From positions 1 through 64,000 of the forward strand of contig JAKSKR010000007.1 of assembly GCA_024401645.1 (NCBI GenBank): a DNA stretch of 64,000 nucleotides. The letters are read 5' to 3'. This DNA comes from Paludibacteraceae bacterium. Lineage in GTDB: Bacteria > Bacteroidota > Bacteroidia > Bacteroidales > Paludibacteraceae. Position numbers and translations under genes: made by a program. This document shows positions 51,593-59,984 of this stretch, piece by piece. Positions within the stretch are counted from its first letter, which is position 1; each line of letters opens with the position of its first letter. The notes beneath the pieces were generated by a model. That model did no database searches, was not told where the DNA came from, and saw only the letters and a program-made list of their open reading frames with translations.

Positions 51593-52971
51593 AGCTGAAG
51601 AACCATGTCATCTACACGCTGTTAAGCCTCATTGCCATTGTTGGCGGGCCTGTCCATTCGTTTGCTCAATCTGTTGTATGTGAAGACGTAAAGTCCGATT
51701 CTCTGCTTGTCCTAACTCCATCGTGTCCTTGCCACGCCTTCACTTGGCGACAGGCGGTTGCACCTGCGGCTTTGCTAGCGGGGGCTTGCGTTGTGCGTCA
51801 TTTCGATACCGACGTCCGCCAGTTTCGCGAAGACCATGTTTTCAATTACAGTAACCGTGCCGACGATGTGCTGCAAGTTACCCCAGGCGTCTTCATGCTT
51901 GGCTTGCGTGCCTTTGGCGTAAGGGGCAAAAGCGAAACCTGGGGGCAGTTGCTCTCTGCAACGGCATTCTCGGCATTAATAACGGCTGGTGTGACCGAAG
52001 GCTTGAAGAATACCTATGGCCGTACGCGACCGTTTGAAATTTGGTACCACAATTCCTTTCCTTCTGGGCATACGTTTTCGGCGTTCACCTCGGCTACACT
52101 TTTGCACCGCGAGTATGGCGAGAACTGTGTTTGGTACAGCATTGGTGGTTACACCATGGCAAGCGCAATTGGCGTGAGCCGCATATTGAACCGCAAGCAC
52201 TGGGCTAGCGACGTGTTGGGCGGTGCTGCGCTTGGACTCGTTTCCGGAAACTTGGGGTACGGCATTGCCGAGTGCCTTTTTGGCAACCCAAGGTCGGGTA
52301 AACCCTCTTATTATGGCAAGAAACCGAGTTTCCTTGGCTTAAGTGCGTCTGTTTCGCCCTGGAGTACCGATATTAAGACGTTGAAATATGTGCGTGGTGA
52401 GCATACCAGTGACAAGGATTTCCTAGGTTTCGACCATCGTATAGGCATTGGTTACAGCATTAAAGGAGCTTATTTCCCTTTCAAGTATTTGGGTTTTGGT
52501 GGCGAAACCACCATGCTCTACAATTATTTTAACCTCGACGAAGAACGGTTTTTCTGTGAAGAGAATGAAAAATCGGCCGGATTCTTAAAATTTCATTGTC
52601 CATTTAAGGCAACAACGTACATGTTTATGCCCGGAATTTATTTTTCGGTGCCTTTGAGTAGTAGATTTTTGCTAGGCGGAAATATCCTATATGGTTTGGG
52701 CGAAACGCTGTCGTTTAACGTAGATGTTGACGTAAAAAGGGCTAATGGTGACCGAAAATTATGGAATTATATTTTCGACGAGTACACCTACGGAAACGCA
52801 TTTAAAGCCGGTTTTGATTGTCGCTGCCTGGTTTCTAATTATTTAGAACTTGTTGCAGGTGTAAACTACCGAAACGCCACCTCTGGCTACCAATTTGCAG
52901 GCTATGACAAAAGTACGCCGAATGTGTCAAATATTTCTTTCGAATTTGGAGCGTCAATTCCACTTTTCTAA
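51586..52971 (+). CDS. PAP2 phosphatase fused to a C-terminal beta-barrel
   Basis: A 461-aa envelope protein: signal sequence (IAIVGGPVHSFA, about 15-27), a PAP2 domain (about 50-225) with the complete motif set KNTYGRTRP, FPSGHTFSAF and SRILNRKHWASD, then about 210 residues of beta-strand sequence ending in Phe (EFGASIPLF), as in outer-membrane barrels. PAP2 enzymes remove phosphates from lipids such as undecaprenyl-PP or lipid A; the barrel suggests action at the outer membrane, for example on lipid A. It overlaps the DUF819 gene by 7 nt. Confidence 0.85.
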   Translation: MLKLKNHVIYTLLSLIAIVGGPVHSFAQSVVCEDVKSDSLLVLTPSCPCHAFTWRQAVAPAALLAGACVVRHFDTDVRQFREDHVFNYSNRADDVLQVTPGVFMLGLRAFGVRGKSETWGQLLSATAFSALITAGVTEGLKNTYGRTRPFEIWYHNSFPSGHTFSAFTSATLLHREYGENCVWYSIGGYTMASAIGVSRILNRKHWASDVLGGAALGLVSGNLGYGIAECLFGNPRSGKPSYYGKKPSFLGLSASVSPWSTDIKTLKYVRGEHTSDKDFLGFDHRIGIGYSIKGAYFPFKYLGFGGETTMLYNYFNLDEERFFCEENEKSAGFLKFHCPFKATTYMFMPGIYFSVPLSSRFLLGGNILYGLGETLSFNVDVDVKRANGDRKLWNYIFDEYTYGNAFKAGFDCRCLVSNYLELVAGVNYRNATSGYQFAGYDKSTPNVSNISFEFGASIPLF

Positions 52972-53199
52972 CGGGTGACATTTTCTTTTCCTTGTGACAA
53001 AATAAGCAATAAAATTTAACGCAAGTTGCATAAAAATAAGTGTTTACGATTTTTGTCGCTGTTTTGTCACAAACTTAAGTATTTCTTGGCACTATGCATT
53101 AAAAAATAATTTCCACTTTTGCATTCGTAAAGTGTTCAACAACATTGTTATAATATTACCCAAAAAAAATACCCAAAAGATCTACATGTTTTTTTGCTT
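52972..53199. other. intergenic region, possible small RNA 5' part
   Basis: No gene is seen. GTGACAAAA near 52995 is matched by TTTTGTCAC near 53062-53070, about 60 bp apart. A CACTTTTG at 53114-53121 is one base off the -7 consensus and could start a roughly 100-nt RNA ending at the terminator at 53200-53231. Confidence 0.35.
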
Positions 53200-53231
53200 G
53201 CGGTTCAGATCCCTTCTGAACCGCTTTTGTT
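53200..53231 (+). terminator. Rho-independent terminator
   Basis: A perfect 10-bp stem (53200-53209 with 53215-53224), loop TCCCT, then TTTTGTT. It lies 230 nt past the PAP2 stop, too far for a tight 3' end, and may belong to a small RNA. Confidence 0.8.
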
Positions 53232-53274
53232 ATTTATATGTAGATGAAAGTTTCGTTAAAACACAAAAAAAACG

Positions 53275-53282
53275 TAATTTTG
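53275..53282 (+). promoter_or_regulatory. -7 element of the DUF2723 gene
   Basis: TAATTTTG fits TAnnTTTG 61 nt before the ATG at 53344. No TTG at -33. Confidence 0.45.
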
Positions 53283-53343
53283 TAACATATTGCCCTTTTA
53301 GGGACTTGACTTAAAGAAACAAAAAGAATTCTTTAAATAATAA

Positions 53344-56300
53344 ATGAAACGTTTTAAACAGTTAAACAACATCGTTGGTTGGGTAGTTTGCGCAATTGCT
53401 TGCGCAGTGTACCTTTTGACGATTGAGCCGACTGCCAGCTTCTGGGATTGCGGCGAGTTCATTGCAACATCTTACAAAATGGAAATTGGTCACCCACCTG
53501 GTGCGCCTTTCTTTATGATGTTGGGTCGTATTTGTTCTTTGTTTGCTGCTACTCCTTCGCAGGTTGCAGCAATGGTAAATGCGTTCTCTGCTATTTGTAG
53601 TGGCTTTACCATCTTGTTCCTATTCTGGACCATTACCCATTTGGCTCGCAGAATGGAAGTTCCAAACGAAGTGTTCAAGTCAAATGGCGAAGTGCCTTTG
53701 GCTACTACCATCGGCATTCTTGGCGCTGGTGTGGTTGGCGCTTTGGCTTATACTTTCTCCGACACCTTCTGGTTCTCGGCTGTAGAAGGCGAAGTTTATG
53801 CTTCTTCCTCTTTGTTTACAGCTGTTGTTTACTGGTGTATGTTGAAGTGGGAAGACTGTGCCGACGAGCCTTATGCAAACCGTTGGTTGGTACTCATTGC
53901 TTACCTAATGGGTCTTTCTATTGGTGTGCACTTGCTTAACTTGCTTTCTATTCCTGTGCTTGTGTTGGTTTACTACTACCGCAAGAGCAAGGAAGTCACC
54001 ACAAAGGGTACCATTGTTGCATTGGCAGTTTCTTGCGTAGTGCTTGTGTGCATCCTTTACGGTCTCATCCCTGGTTTCGCACAGGTTGCCGGTTGGTTCG
54101 AACTCTTGTTCGTAAACGGTTTCCACTGCCCTTACAACACAGGTGTCATCATCTATGCAATTGCTTTGTTGGGTGCTTTGGTTTGGGGCATTAAGCTTAC
54201 CTCAAACAACAACACGCTTTCAACAAAGGCAACTAAGGGCTCAATTAGCCACCTCAAGGTTACTGAAATCTTCATTGCATCCATCATTTTGTTGGGTATT
54301 CCGTTCTTCGGTTCTGGCAAGGGTAGCCACATTGCGTTAGCTATTTTAATTATTGTTGCGCTTGGTTACGGCCTTTACAACTATGGCGACAAGGTGCAGA
54401 TGCCAGTTCTCAATACCATTCTCATTTGCTGCGCAATGGTGTTGTTGGGCTATTCAACCTATGCTCCGTTGGTTATCCGTTCGGCGGCTAACCCTACTAT
54501 GGACGAAAACTCGCCAGACGATGTGTTCTCTTTGAAGAGCTACTTGAACCGTGAACAGTATGGCGATCGCCCTCTTATTTTTGGCGAATCGTATGCTGCC
54601 GACTACCACCGCGTAAACAATGGTAACGGACAGTGGACGGTTGATGTTGAGGAAGGCGAAGCCCTTTATGCCAAGGCTATTAAGGCTAACGATTCTGAAC
54701 GCGACCAGTACATCCACTACGACAACAAGAAGGACTACAAGTATTGTAGCGAATTCAACATGTTGTTCCCTCGTATGTATAGCCGTCAGGGTTCTCACAT
54801 CAATGCCTATAAGGAATGGGGTGCTATTGGCGAAGGTAAGACTATTACTTACCAGAACATGGGACAGATGCACACCGCTAATGTGCCTACCCAGTTCAAC
54901 AACATCCTCTTCTTCCTCAAGTATCAGGTTGGTTTCATGTACTGGCGTTACTTCATGTGGAACTTTGTTGGCCGACAGAACGACATTCAAGGCCATGGCG
55001 AGGTTCAGCATGGTAACTGGTGCAGTGGTATTGGTTTCATTGATAGCATGCTTAACGGTGCCGACACTTCGTTGGTGCCAGACCAGTTGAAGAACAACAA
55101 GGGACACAACTGTTACTACTTCTTGCCGCTTATTCTTGGTCTTTTGGGTATCCTTTACCAATTCGATGCGAAGAAGGATGAAAAGGGCGAAGAACGAAAG
55201 GAAGGCATGCAGTCTTTTTGGCAGGTGTGCATCCTCTTCTTCCTTACCGGTTTGGCTATCGTTATCTACTTGAACCAGACGCCTTACCAGCCGCGTGAAC
55301 GTGACTATGCTTATGCCGGTTCATTCTATGCGTTTGCCATCTGGATTGGCTTGGGCGTTCTCTTTGTTTATGGTTTGATTAAGAAGTTCCTCGATCCAAA
55401 GATTGCTGCTACCTTGGCTGCTGTTGCTTGCCTTGGCGTGCCTGCTCTTATGGCTCAACAGAACTGGGACGACCACGATCGTTCTAACCGCTATACTTGC
55501 CGCGACTTTGGTGGCGACTACTTGCGTTCGTTGGCGCCAAATGCCATCATCTTCACCAATGGCGATAACGATACCTTCCCTCTCTGGTACAACCAGGAAG
55601 TTGAAGGCGACTGCAAGGACGATTCGTTGAAGGCACAGTACCAGAACAAGCGTGTGGCTAACTTGAGCTACTTGCAGATGGCTTGGTACGTTTCGCAGAT
55701 GACTCGCGATGCTTACGAATCAAAGGGTGTTGACTTGTCGCTCGAAGAAGCCGACTACTCAATGGGCAAACTCGATGTTGCTTATGTAGTTGATGCTATG
55801 AAGGGACAGTCGCTCAACGTGGTCGATGCCATTAAGCTTTTGAAGGACCCTGTTCTTCAAAACAACGTTAAGAAGCGTGTTGGTATGGATGCTGAAGACG
55901 CTAGCATCATTCCTTGCACTCACTTGTATTTGGAAGTAGACTCTGCCGAGGCTGTTAACAATGCCGGTGCTGCTCCTGAAAAGATTCACACTGAACTTAA
56001 CAACTTCCGTTACGAACTTCAGAAGAACATTTTGAACAATGCTTCTCTGAACCCTGAACAGAAGCGTGCCGAGTTGGCAAAGTTGTTAACCCTTAAGACC
56101 TACCGCATCAACATCGACCTTTCTAGCAAGCGTTACCTTGGCAAGCACGAGATTTTCATTCTCGACTTGTTGGCTAACAACCACTGGAAGCGTCCGGTTT
56201 ACTACGCCGTAACTGTTGGTGGCGACAGCAAGTTGGGCTTGCAGCCTTACTTCCGTCTCGAAGGTATGGCTTACCGTGTAATGCCTTACCACTGTGGCAG

Positions 56301-56859
56301 CCGTTGCGAAACCAACATCATGTACGACAACTTGATGCGCAAGTTCGAATTTGGTAATGCTTCCGATCCGAACGTTTACCTCGAAGAGAATAACCTTCGC
56401 ATGTGCTCTACATTCCGTAACATGTATGTTATGTTGGCTGGCGACCTCTATGAAGAGGGTAAGAAGGACAGCTGCTTGAAGGTTCTCGACTACGTGATGG
56501 AAAAGTTACCTAGCACTACTGTTCCTATGGGCGAATACGACCTGGGTATTGTCGACATCTACTACCGCTTGGGTAAGACTGAAATTGCCGACAAGTATGC
56601 TGCCGAAATGGTGAAGACTGCTAGCCAATACGTAACTTGGTTCTCTGCTATGAACCAGGGCAGAAGACGTTCTACCAGCTACGAGTTCTCTAAACAGCGC
56701 CGCTTGTTGGCTACACTTGGTGGCTTGTTGCAGAACTACAACCGTAAGGAAATGGTTGCCGATTGCGAATTGGCGCTTAACCAGTCTGCTGTCGCATTCC
56801 AGGAAATCAGCGCTGCTGCACCTTCCGACGGGGTTAGTTACGACGATGAGGAAGATTAA
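53344..56859 (+). CDS. DUF2723 (GT117-type) membrane glycosyltransferase-like protein
   Basis: A 1171-aa integral membrane protein. The DUF2723 opening is clear: YLLTIEPTASFWDCGEFIAT and HPPGAPFFMMLGRI (residues about 20-60), which in PMT-like enzymes hold the catalytic Asp/Glu. About 10-12 hydrophobic segments run to near residue 700; the C-terminal half is a large soluble helical domain with TPR-like parts (about 1020-1130). The relation to O-mannosyl-type transferases (TMEM260/GT117) suggests protein glycosylation in the envelope. A NodB-type deacetylase gene follows 9 nt later. Confidence 0.88.
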   Translation: MKRFKQLNNIVGWVVCAIACAVYLLTIEPTASFWDCGEFIATSYKMEIGHPPGAPFFMMLGRICSLFAATPSQVAAMVNAFSAICSGFTILFLFWTITHLARRMEVPNEVFKSNGEVPLATTIGILGAGVVGALAYTFSDTFWFSAVEGEVYASSSLFTAVVYWCMLKWEDCADEPYANRWLVLIAYLMGLSIGVHLLNLLSIPVLVLVYYYRKSKEVTTKGTIVALAVSCVVLVCILYGLIPGFAQVAGWFELLFVNGFHCPYNTGVIIYAIALLGALVWGIKLTSNNNTLSTKATKGSISHLKVTEIFIASIILLGIPFFGSGKGSHIALAILIIVALGYGLYNYGDKVQMPVLNTILICCAMVLLGYSTYAPLVIRSAANPTMDENSPDDVFSLKSYLNREQYGDRPLIFGESYAADYHRVNNGNGQWTVDVEEGEALYAKAIKANDSERDQYIHYDNKKDYKYCSEFNMLFPRMYSRQGSHINAYKEWGAIGEGKTITYQNMGQMHTANVPTQFNNILFFLKYQVGFMYWRYFMWNFVGRQNDIQGHGEVQHGNWCSGIGFIDSMLNGADTSLVPDQLKNNKGHNCYYFLPLILGLLGILYQFDAKKDEKGEERKEGMQSFWQVCILFFLTGLAIVIYLNQTPYQPRERDYAYAGSFYAFAIWIGLGVLFVYGLIKKFLDPKIAATLAAVACLGVPALMAQQNWDDHDRSNRYTCRDFGGDYLRSLAPNAIIFTNGDNDTFPLWYNQEVEGDCKDDSLKAQYQNKRVANLSYLQMAWYVSQMTRDAYESKGVDLSLEEADYSMGKLDVAYVVDAMKGQSLNVVDAIKLLKDPVLQNNVKKRVGMDAEDASIIPCTHLYLEVDSAEAVNNAGAAPEKIHTELNNFRYELQKNILNNASLNPEQKRAELAKLLTLKTYRINIDLSSKRYLGKHEIFILDLLANNHWKRPVYYAVTVGGDSKLGLQPYFRLEGMAYRVMPYHCGSRCETNIMYDNLMRKFEFGNASDPNVYLEENNLRMCSTFRNMYVMLAGDLYEEGKKDSCLKVLDYVMEKLPSTTVPMGEYDLGIVDIYYRLGKTEIADKYAAEMVKTASQYVTWFSAMNQGRRRSTSYEFSKQRRLLATLGGLLQNYNRKEMVADCELALNQSAVAFQEISAAAPSDGVSYDDEED

Positions 56860-56868
56860 TCCTTGCGT

Positions 56869-57486
56869 ATGCTTTCGTTTATAGAACATCCTCCACGTTT
56901 CTTCCGAAAGTTCTTCCCTTATGGGTTCTGGTACTGCCCGCAGTCAACGAAGACGGTTTACCTCACGTTCGACGACGGTCCCATTCCAGAAGTTACCCCT
57001 TGGGTGCTCGATGTGCTGAAACAGTACGACATTAAGGCCACCTTTTTCATGGTGGGCGACAATGTACGCAAGCACCCCGAGGTCTTCAAAATGGTGAAAG
57101 ATGCAGGGCACTGTGTCGGCAACCACACATTCAACCATGTGCAGGGGTTCAAGAGGAGGACTGCCGACTATGTGCAGAATGTGGAACTGGCGGACAGTTA
57201 CATCCACTCGAAGTTGTTTCGTCCACCGCACGGACAGTTCTTCCCGCGTTTGTGGAAGGCGCTCTCGCCCAAATACAAGGTTGTTTTTTGGGATGTGGTG
57301 ACGCGCGACTACAACCACAAACTATCGGGCGAATATGTGCTGAATGTGGTTAAACGCTTTACCCGAAACGGTTCGGTTATTGTTTTCCACGATTCGCTTA
57401 AGAGTGAGGAACGGTTAAGGTATGCCTTGCCTAAAGCTATTGAGTGGCTTAAGGAACAAGGGTACAAGTTCGACGTTATTGACTGA
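56869..57486 (+). CDS. NodB-type polysaccharide deacetylase
   Basis: A 205-aa deacetylase from the ATG at 56869 (MLSFIEHPPRFF); a TTG-led form at 56863 is less likely. NodB motif 1 TFDDGP (Asp35-Asp36), motif 2 HTFNH (metal His pair), motif 3 RPPHGQF and a later VFHDS support a metal-dependent N- or O-deacetylase for peptidoglycan or polysaccharide. No clear signal peptide is present, only a short basic-aromatic N-terminus. It is downstream of DUF2723 with a 9-nt gap, and a strong terminator follows. Confidence 0.88.
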   Translation: MLSFIEHPPRFFRKFFPYGFWYCPQSTKTVYLTFDDGPIPEVTPWVLDVLKQYDIKATFFMVGDNVRKHPEVFKMVKDAGHCVGNHTFNHVQGFKRRTADYVQNVELADSYIHSKLFRPPHGQFFPRLWKALSPKYKVVFWDVVTRDYNHKLSGEYVLNVVKRFTRNGSVIVFHDSLKSEERLRYALPKAIEWLKEQGYKFDVID

Positions 57487-57514
57487 CGTAAACGAAATTT
57501 TCATAAGAATAGGG

Positions 57515-57557
57515 GTCCCTTCAATCCAAATATAGGGTTGAAGGGACTCTTTTTTTC
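57515..57557 (+). terminator. Rho-independent terminator
   Basis: A 10-bp stem (GTCCCTTCAA, 57515-57524, with 57538-57547) is followed by CTTTTTTTT. It ends the DUF2723-NodB transcript. Its T-run reaches the -33 box of the next promoter. Confidence 0.85.
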
Positions 57558-57587
57558 TTGACCTTATAAAGTCTTTTAGTATATTTG
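57558..57587 (+). promoter_or_regulatory. promoter of the antiporter gene
   Basis: TTG (57558-57560), 19 nt, then TATATTTG (57580-57587): a full consensus match. Transcription should start near 57593. Confidence 0.75.
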
Positions 57588-57596
57588 TATATAGAA

Positions 57597-57616
57597 GCAT
57601 GGGTGTGTTCCCATGC
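57597..57616 (+). promoter_or_regulatory. leader hairpin of the antiporter mRNA
   Basis: GCATGGG (57597-57603) pairs with CCCATGC (57610-57616), 6-nt loop, followed by CTTTTG. It would form within the first nucleotides of the mRNA and might stabilise the 5' end or attenuate transcription. Confidence 0.5.
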
Positions 57617-57644
57617 CTTTTGAATATATCAATTCTTTGTCTTT

Positions 57645-59927
57645 ATGGATATACCACCACTCATATACGACCTTGCACTAATCCTCATTTCCGCCAGCAT
57701 AACAACCGTTCTGTTCAAGTGGTTGAAGCAGCCTGTCATCTTGGGTTACATTGTAGCAGGTTTAGTTATTAGCAAGCAATTTGAATTGACACCTAACGTG
57801 GGCGCTACCGAAGATATTGGTACGTGGAGCGAGTTGGGTGTTACCTTCCTTATGTTCGGTTTGGGCTTGGAGTTCAGCTTCAAGAAGTTGCTAGGTGTGG
57901 GGCGCAATGCCCTCATAGCGGCGGCTGTCATCATTCCGGGCATGATCATCTTTGGCACGTTGGTGGGCCTTGTGCTCGGTTGGACGTTGACCAATAGCCT
58001 GCTGTTGGGTGGCATGATCAGTATGTCGAGTACGGCCATCATTATGAAGGCGTTCGACGACATGGGCCTACGCACGCAGAAGTTTACACAGTTGGTGCTG
58101 GGTGTCCTCATCTTCGAAGACCTCATTGCCATCTTGCTCATGGTTATTATTTCCACAACGGCAGTCAGCAAGTCGTTCGAAGGTGGTCAGCTGCTCTTTG
58201 CGTTGGCCAAGTTGGCCTTCTTCATGGTGCTTTGGGTGTTGAGCGGCATCTTCATCTTGCCATCGTTGCTCAAAAGGCTTAAGGACAGGGGATTCCTTAA
58301 CGACGAGTCGCTTTTGCTGTTGGCCTTGGGCCTTTGCTTCATGATGGTTATTGTGGCTTCTTATGTCGGTTTCTCTTCCGAATTGGGAGCATTCGTCATG
58401 GGCTCTATCTTTGCCGAAACGGTCGAGGCTGAACGCATAGAAAAGGTGGTGAAGCCGCTTAAAGACTTGTTTGGCGCCATCTTCTTCGTGTCGGTGGGTA
58501 TGATGATCGATTTGAGTGTGTTGGGTAACTATACCTTGCAGATTATCGTCATATCGCTGGCGGTGGTTATGGGACAGATTTTCTTTGCGTCGTGTGGCTT
58601 GCTCTTGTCTGGCCAGACATTGAAGACGGCAATTCAGTCGGGTTTCTGTTTGACGCAGGTGGGCGAGTTTGCCTTCATTATCGCCTCGTTGGGTACTAGC
58701 TTGGGATTGCTCGACAAGTATATCTATCCCGTAATTGTGGCGGTGTCGGTCATCACCATTTTTGCAACACCGTTTTTCATGAAGTCGGCTTTGCCGTTCT
58801 ACGATTTCTTGGATAAGAAACTTACGCCCAAGCAGAAAATGTTCCTCGAACGTTCTAGCCTCAATGCCGGTGTCAGTGTGCACAACGAGAACATGTGGCA
58901 GAGCCTGTTGTCGGCCATCTTCCGCATTGTAGGGGTCTATTCAGTGGTTATTGTCTTCATTCTGCTCATCTACAGCAAGTATCTTTTGCCGATGGTCAGC
59001 CAGTACGGTTTCTTTGCAAAGACGGTCTTGGCAGTGGCTACCATCTTGGTGCTTTCGCCGTTCCTTCGTGCCATTATTGCCAAGAAGAACCACTCTAGGG
59101 AGTACAAATACTTGTGGGCAAGCAACAAGACCAATGTGGCGCCTTTAATGGCACTTTCGCTTGTCCGTTTCCTTTTGGCCATATTCTTTGTGGTGTTCTT
59201 GCTCATTAAGACCTACAATTCAACAACCGGATTGTTGTTCGCCATTGCCACCATTTCGGTGTTCGCCATGTTCTCGTCCCGTTTCCTGAAGATGTATTCC
59301 ATCAGGTTGGAACGCCGCTTCTTCTCGAACCTGAACCAACGCGAATACGAGTCGGCACAGCAAGTTAAGGCGGGACAGATTTTCCGCAACGCACGCCTTT
59401 CAAGTCGCCTGCAGGCCTACGACTTGCACCTCGCTAATTTCGAGGTGTTGGCCGATAGCCCATTGTGTGGACAGACGCTAATTCAAAGCGATTTCCGTCG
59501 AAAGTTTGGTGCACATGTGGTTTCCATCATTCGTGGTACGCGTCGCATTAACATTCCGGGCGGAAAAGAAGTGTTGTACCCTTACGACAAGATCCTCATT
59601 CTAGGTACCGATACGCAGTTGGCTGCCATTGAACCGATGTTTACGGCTGTTGAGAACACGGGAGAAAAGGTTGACCAGGAAGTCAGCCTCGAACAGTTGG
59701 AAATTTCAAAAGATAATCCGTTGGTGGGCAAGACCATTCGCGAAAGTGGCATCCGCGACAATAACAAGTGTCTGGTGGTGGGTATTGAACGTGAGTCAGA
59801 ATCTATGATGAATCCGGACGTTCAAACCGAATTTAAGGCTGGCGACGTCATCTGGATTGTTGGTGAACGCGAACGCATCCACCAACTTATGAATACCGAC
59901 ACCGTTTCAATTATGGAGTCGAACTAA
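57645..59927 (+). CDS. CPA2-family cation:proton antiporter with two RCK_C domains
   Basis: A 760-aa membrane protein. An N-terminal Na+/H+ exchanger domain with about 12 helices (1-385; MFGLGLEFSFKKL, GGMISMSSTAIIMKAFDD, FEDLIAILLM with the ion-binding acidic pair, SSELGAFVMGSI) is followed by four more hydrophobic segments (about 420-560). Two RCK_C/TrkA_C-like regulatory domains follow (about 605-665, FEVLADSPLCGQTL; about 685-755, ISKDNPLVGKTIRES). The nucleotide-binding RCK_N domain usual in KefB/KefC is absent. K+/H+ or Na+/H+ exchange is likely. Own promoter; single-gene unit. Confidence 0.88.
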   Translation: MDIPPLIYDLALILISASITTVLFKWLKQPVILGYIVAGLVISKQFELTPNVGATEDIGTWSELGVTFLMFGLGLEFSFKKLLGVGRNALIAAAVIIPGMIIFGTLVGLVLGWTLTNSLLLGGMISMSSTAIIMKAFDDMGLRTQKFTQLVLGVLIFEDLIAILLMVIISTTAVSKSFEGGQLLFALAKLAFFMVLWVLSGIFILPSLLKRLKDRGFLNDESLLLLALGLCFMMVIVASYVGFSSELGAFVMGSIFAETVEAERIEKVVKPLKDLFGAIFFVSVGMMIDLSVLGNYTLQIIVISLAVVMGQIFFASCGLLLSGQTLKTAIQSGFCLTQVGEFAFIIASLGTSLGLLDKYIYPVIVAVSVITIFATPFFMKSALPFYDFLDKKLTPKQKMFLERSSLNAGVSVHNENMWQSLLSAIFRIVGVYSVVIVFILLIYSKYLLPMVSQYGFFAKTVLAVATILVLSPFLRAIIAKKNHSREYKYLWASNKTNVAPLMALSLVRFLLAIFFVVFLLIKTYNSTTGLLFAIATISVFAMFSSRFLKMYSIRLERRFFSNLNQREYESAQQVKAGQIFRNARLSSRLQAYDLHLANFEVLADSPLCGQTLIQSDFRRKFGAHVVSIIRGTRRINIPGGKEVLYPYDKILILGTDTQLAAIEPMFTAVENTGEKVDQEVSLEQLEISKDNPLVGKTIRESGIRDNNKCLVVGIERESESMMNPDVQTEFKAGDVIWIVGERERIHQLMNTDTVSIMESN

Positions 59928-59984
59928 CGAAACCGTGCCACAAACTAGTTGAAAAGACACTAATGATATAAATATTAATATAAA

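Noticed and set aside
53132..53314. 60-codon frame between PAP2 and DUF2723
   Set aside because: It runs through a terminator hairpin and has no family features.
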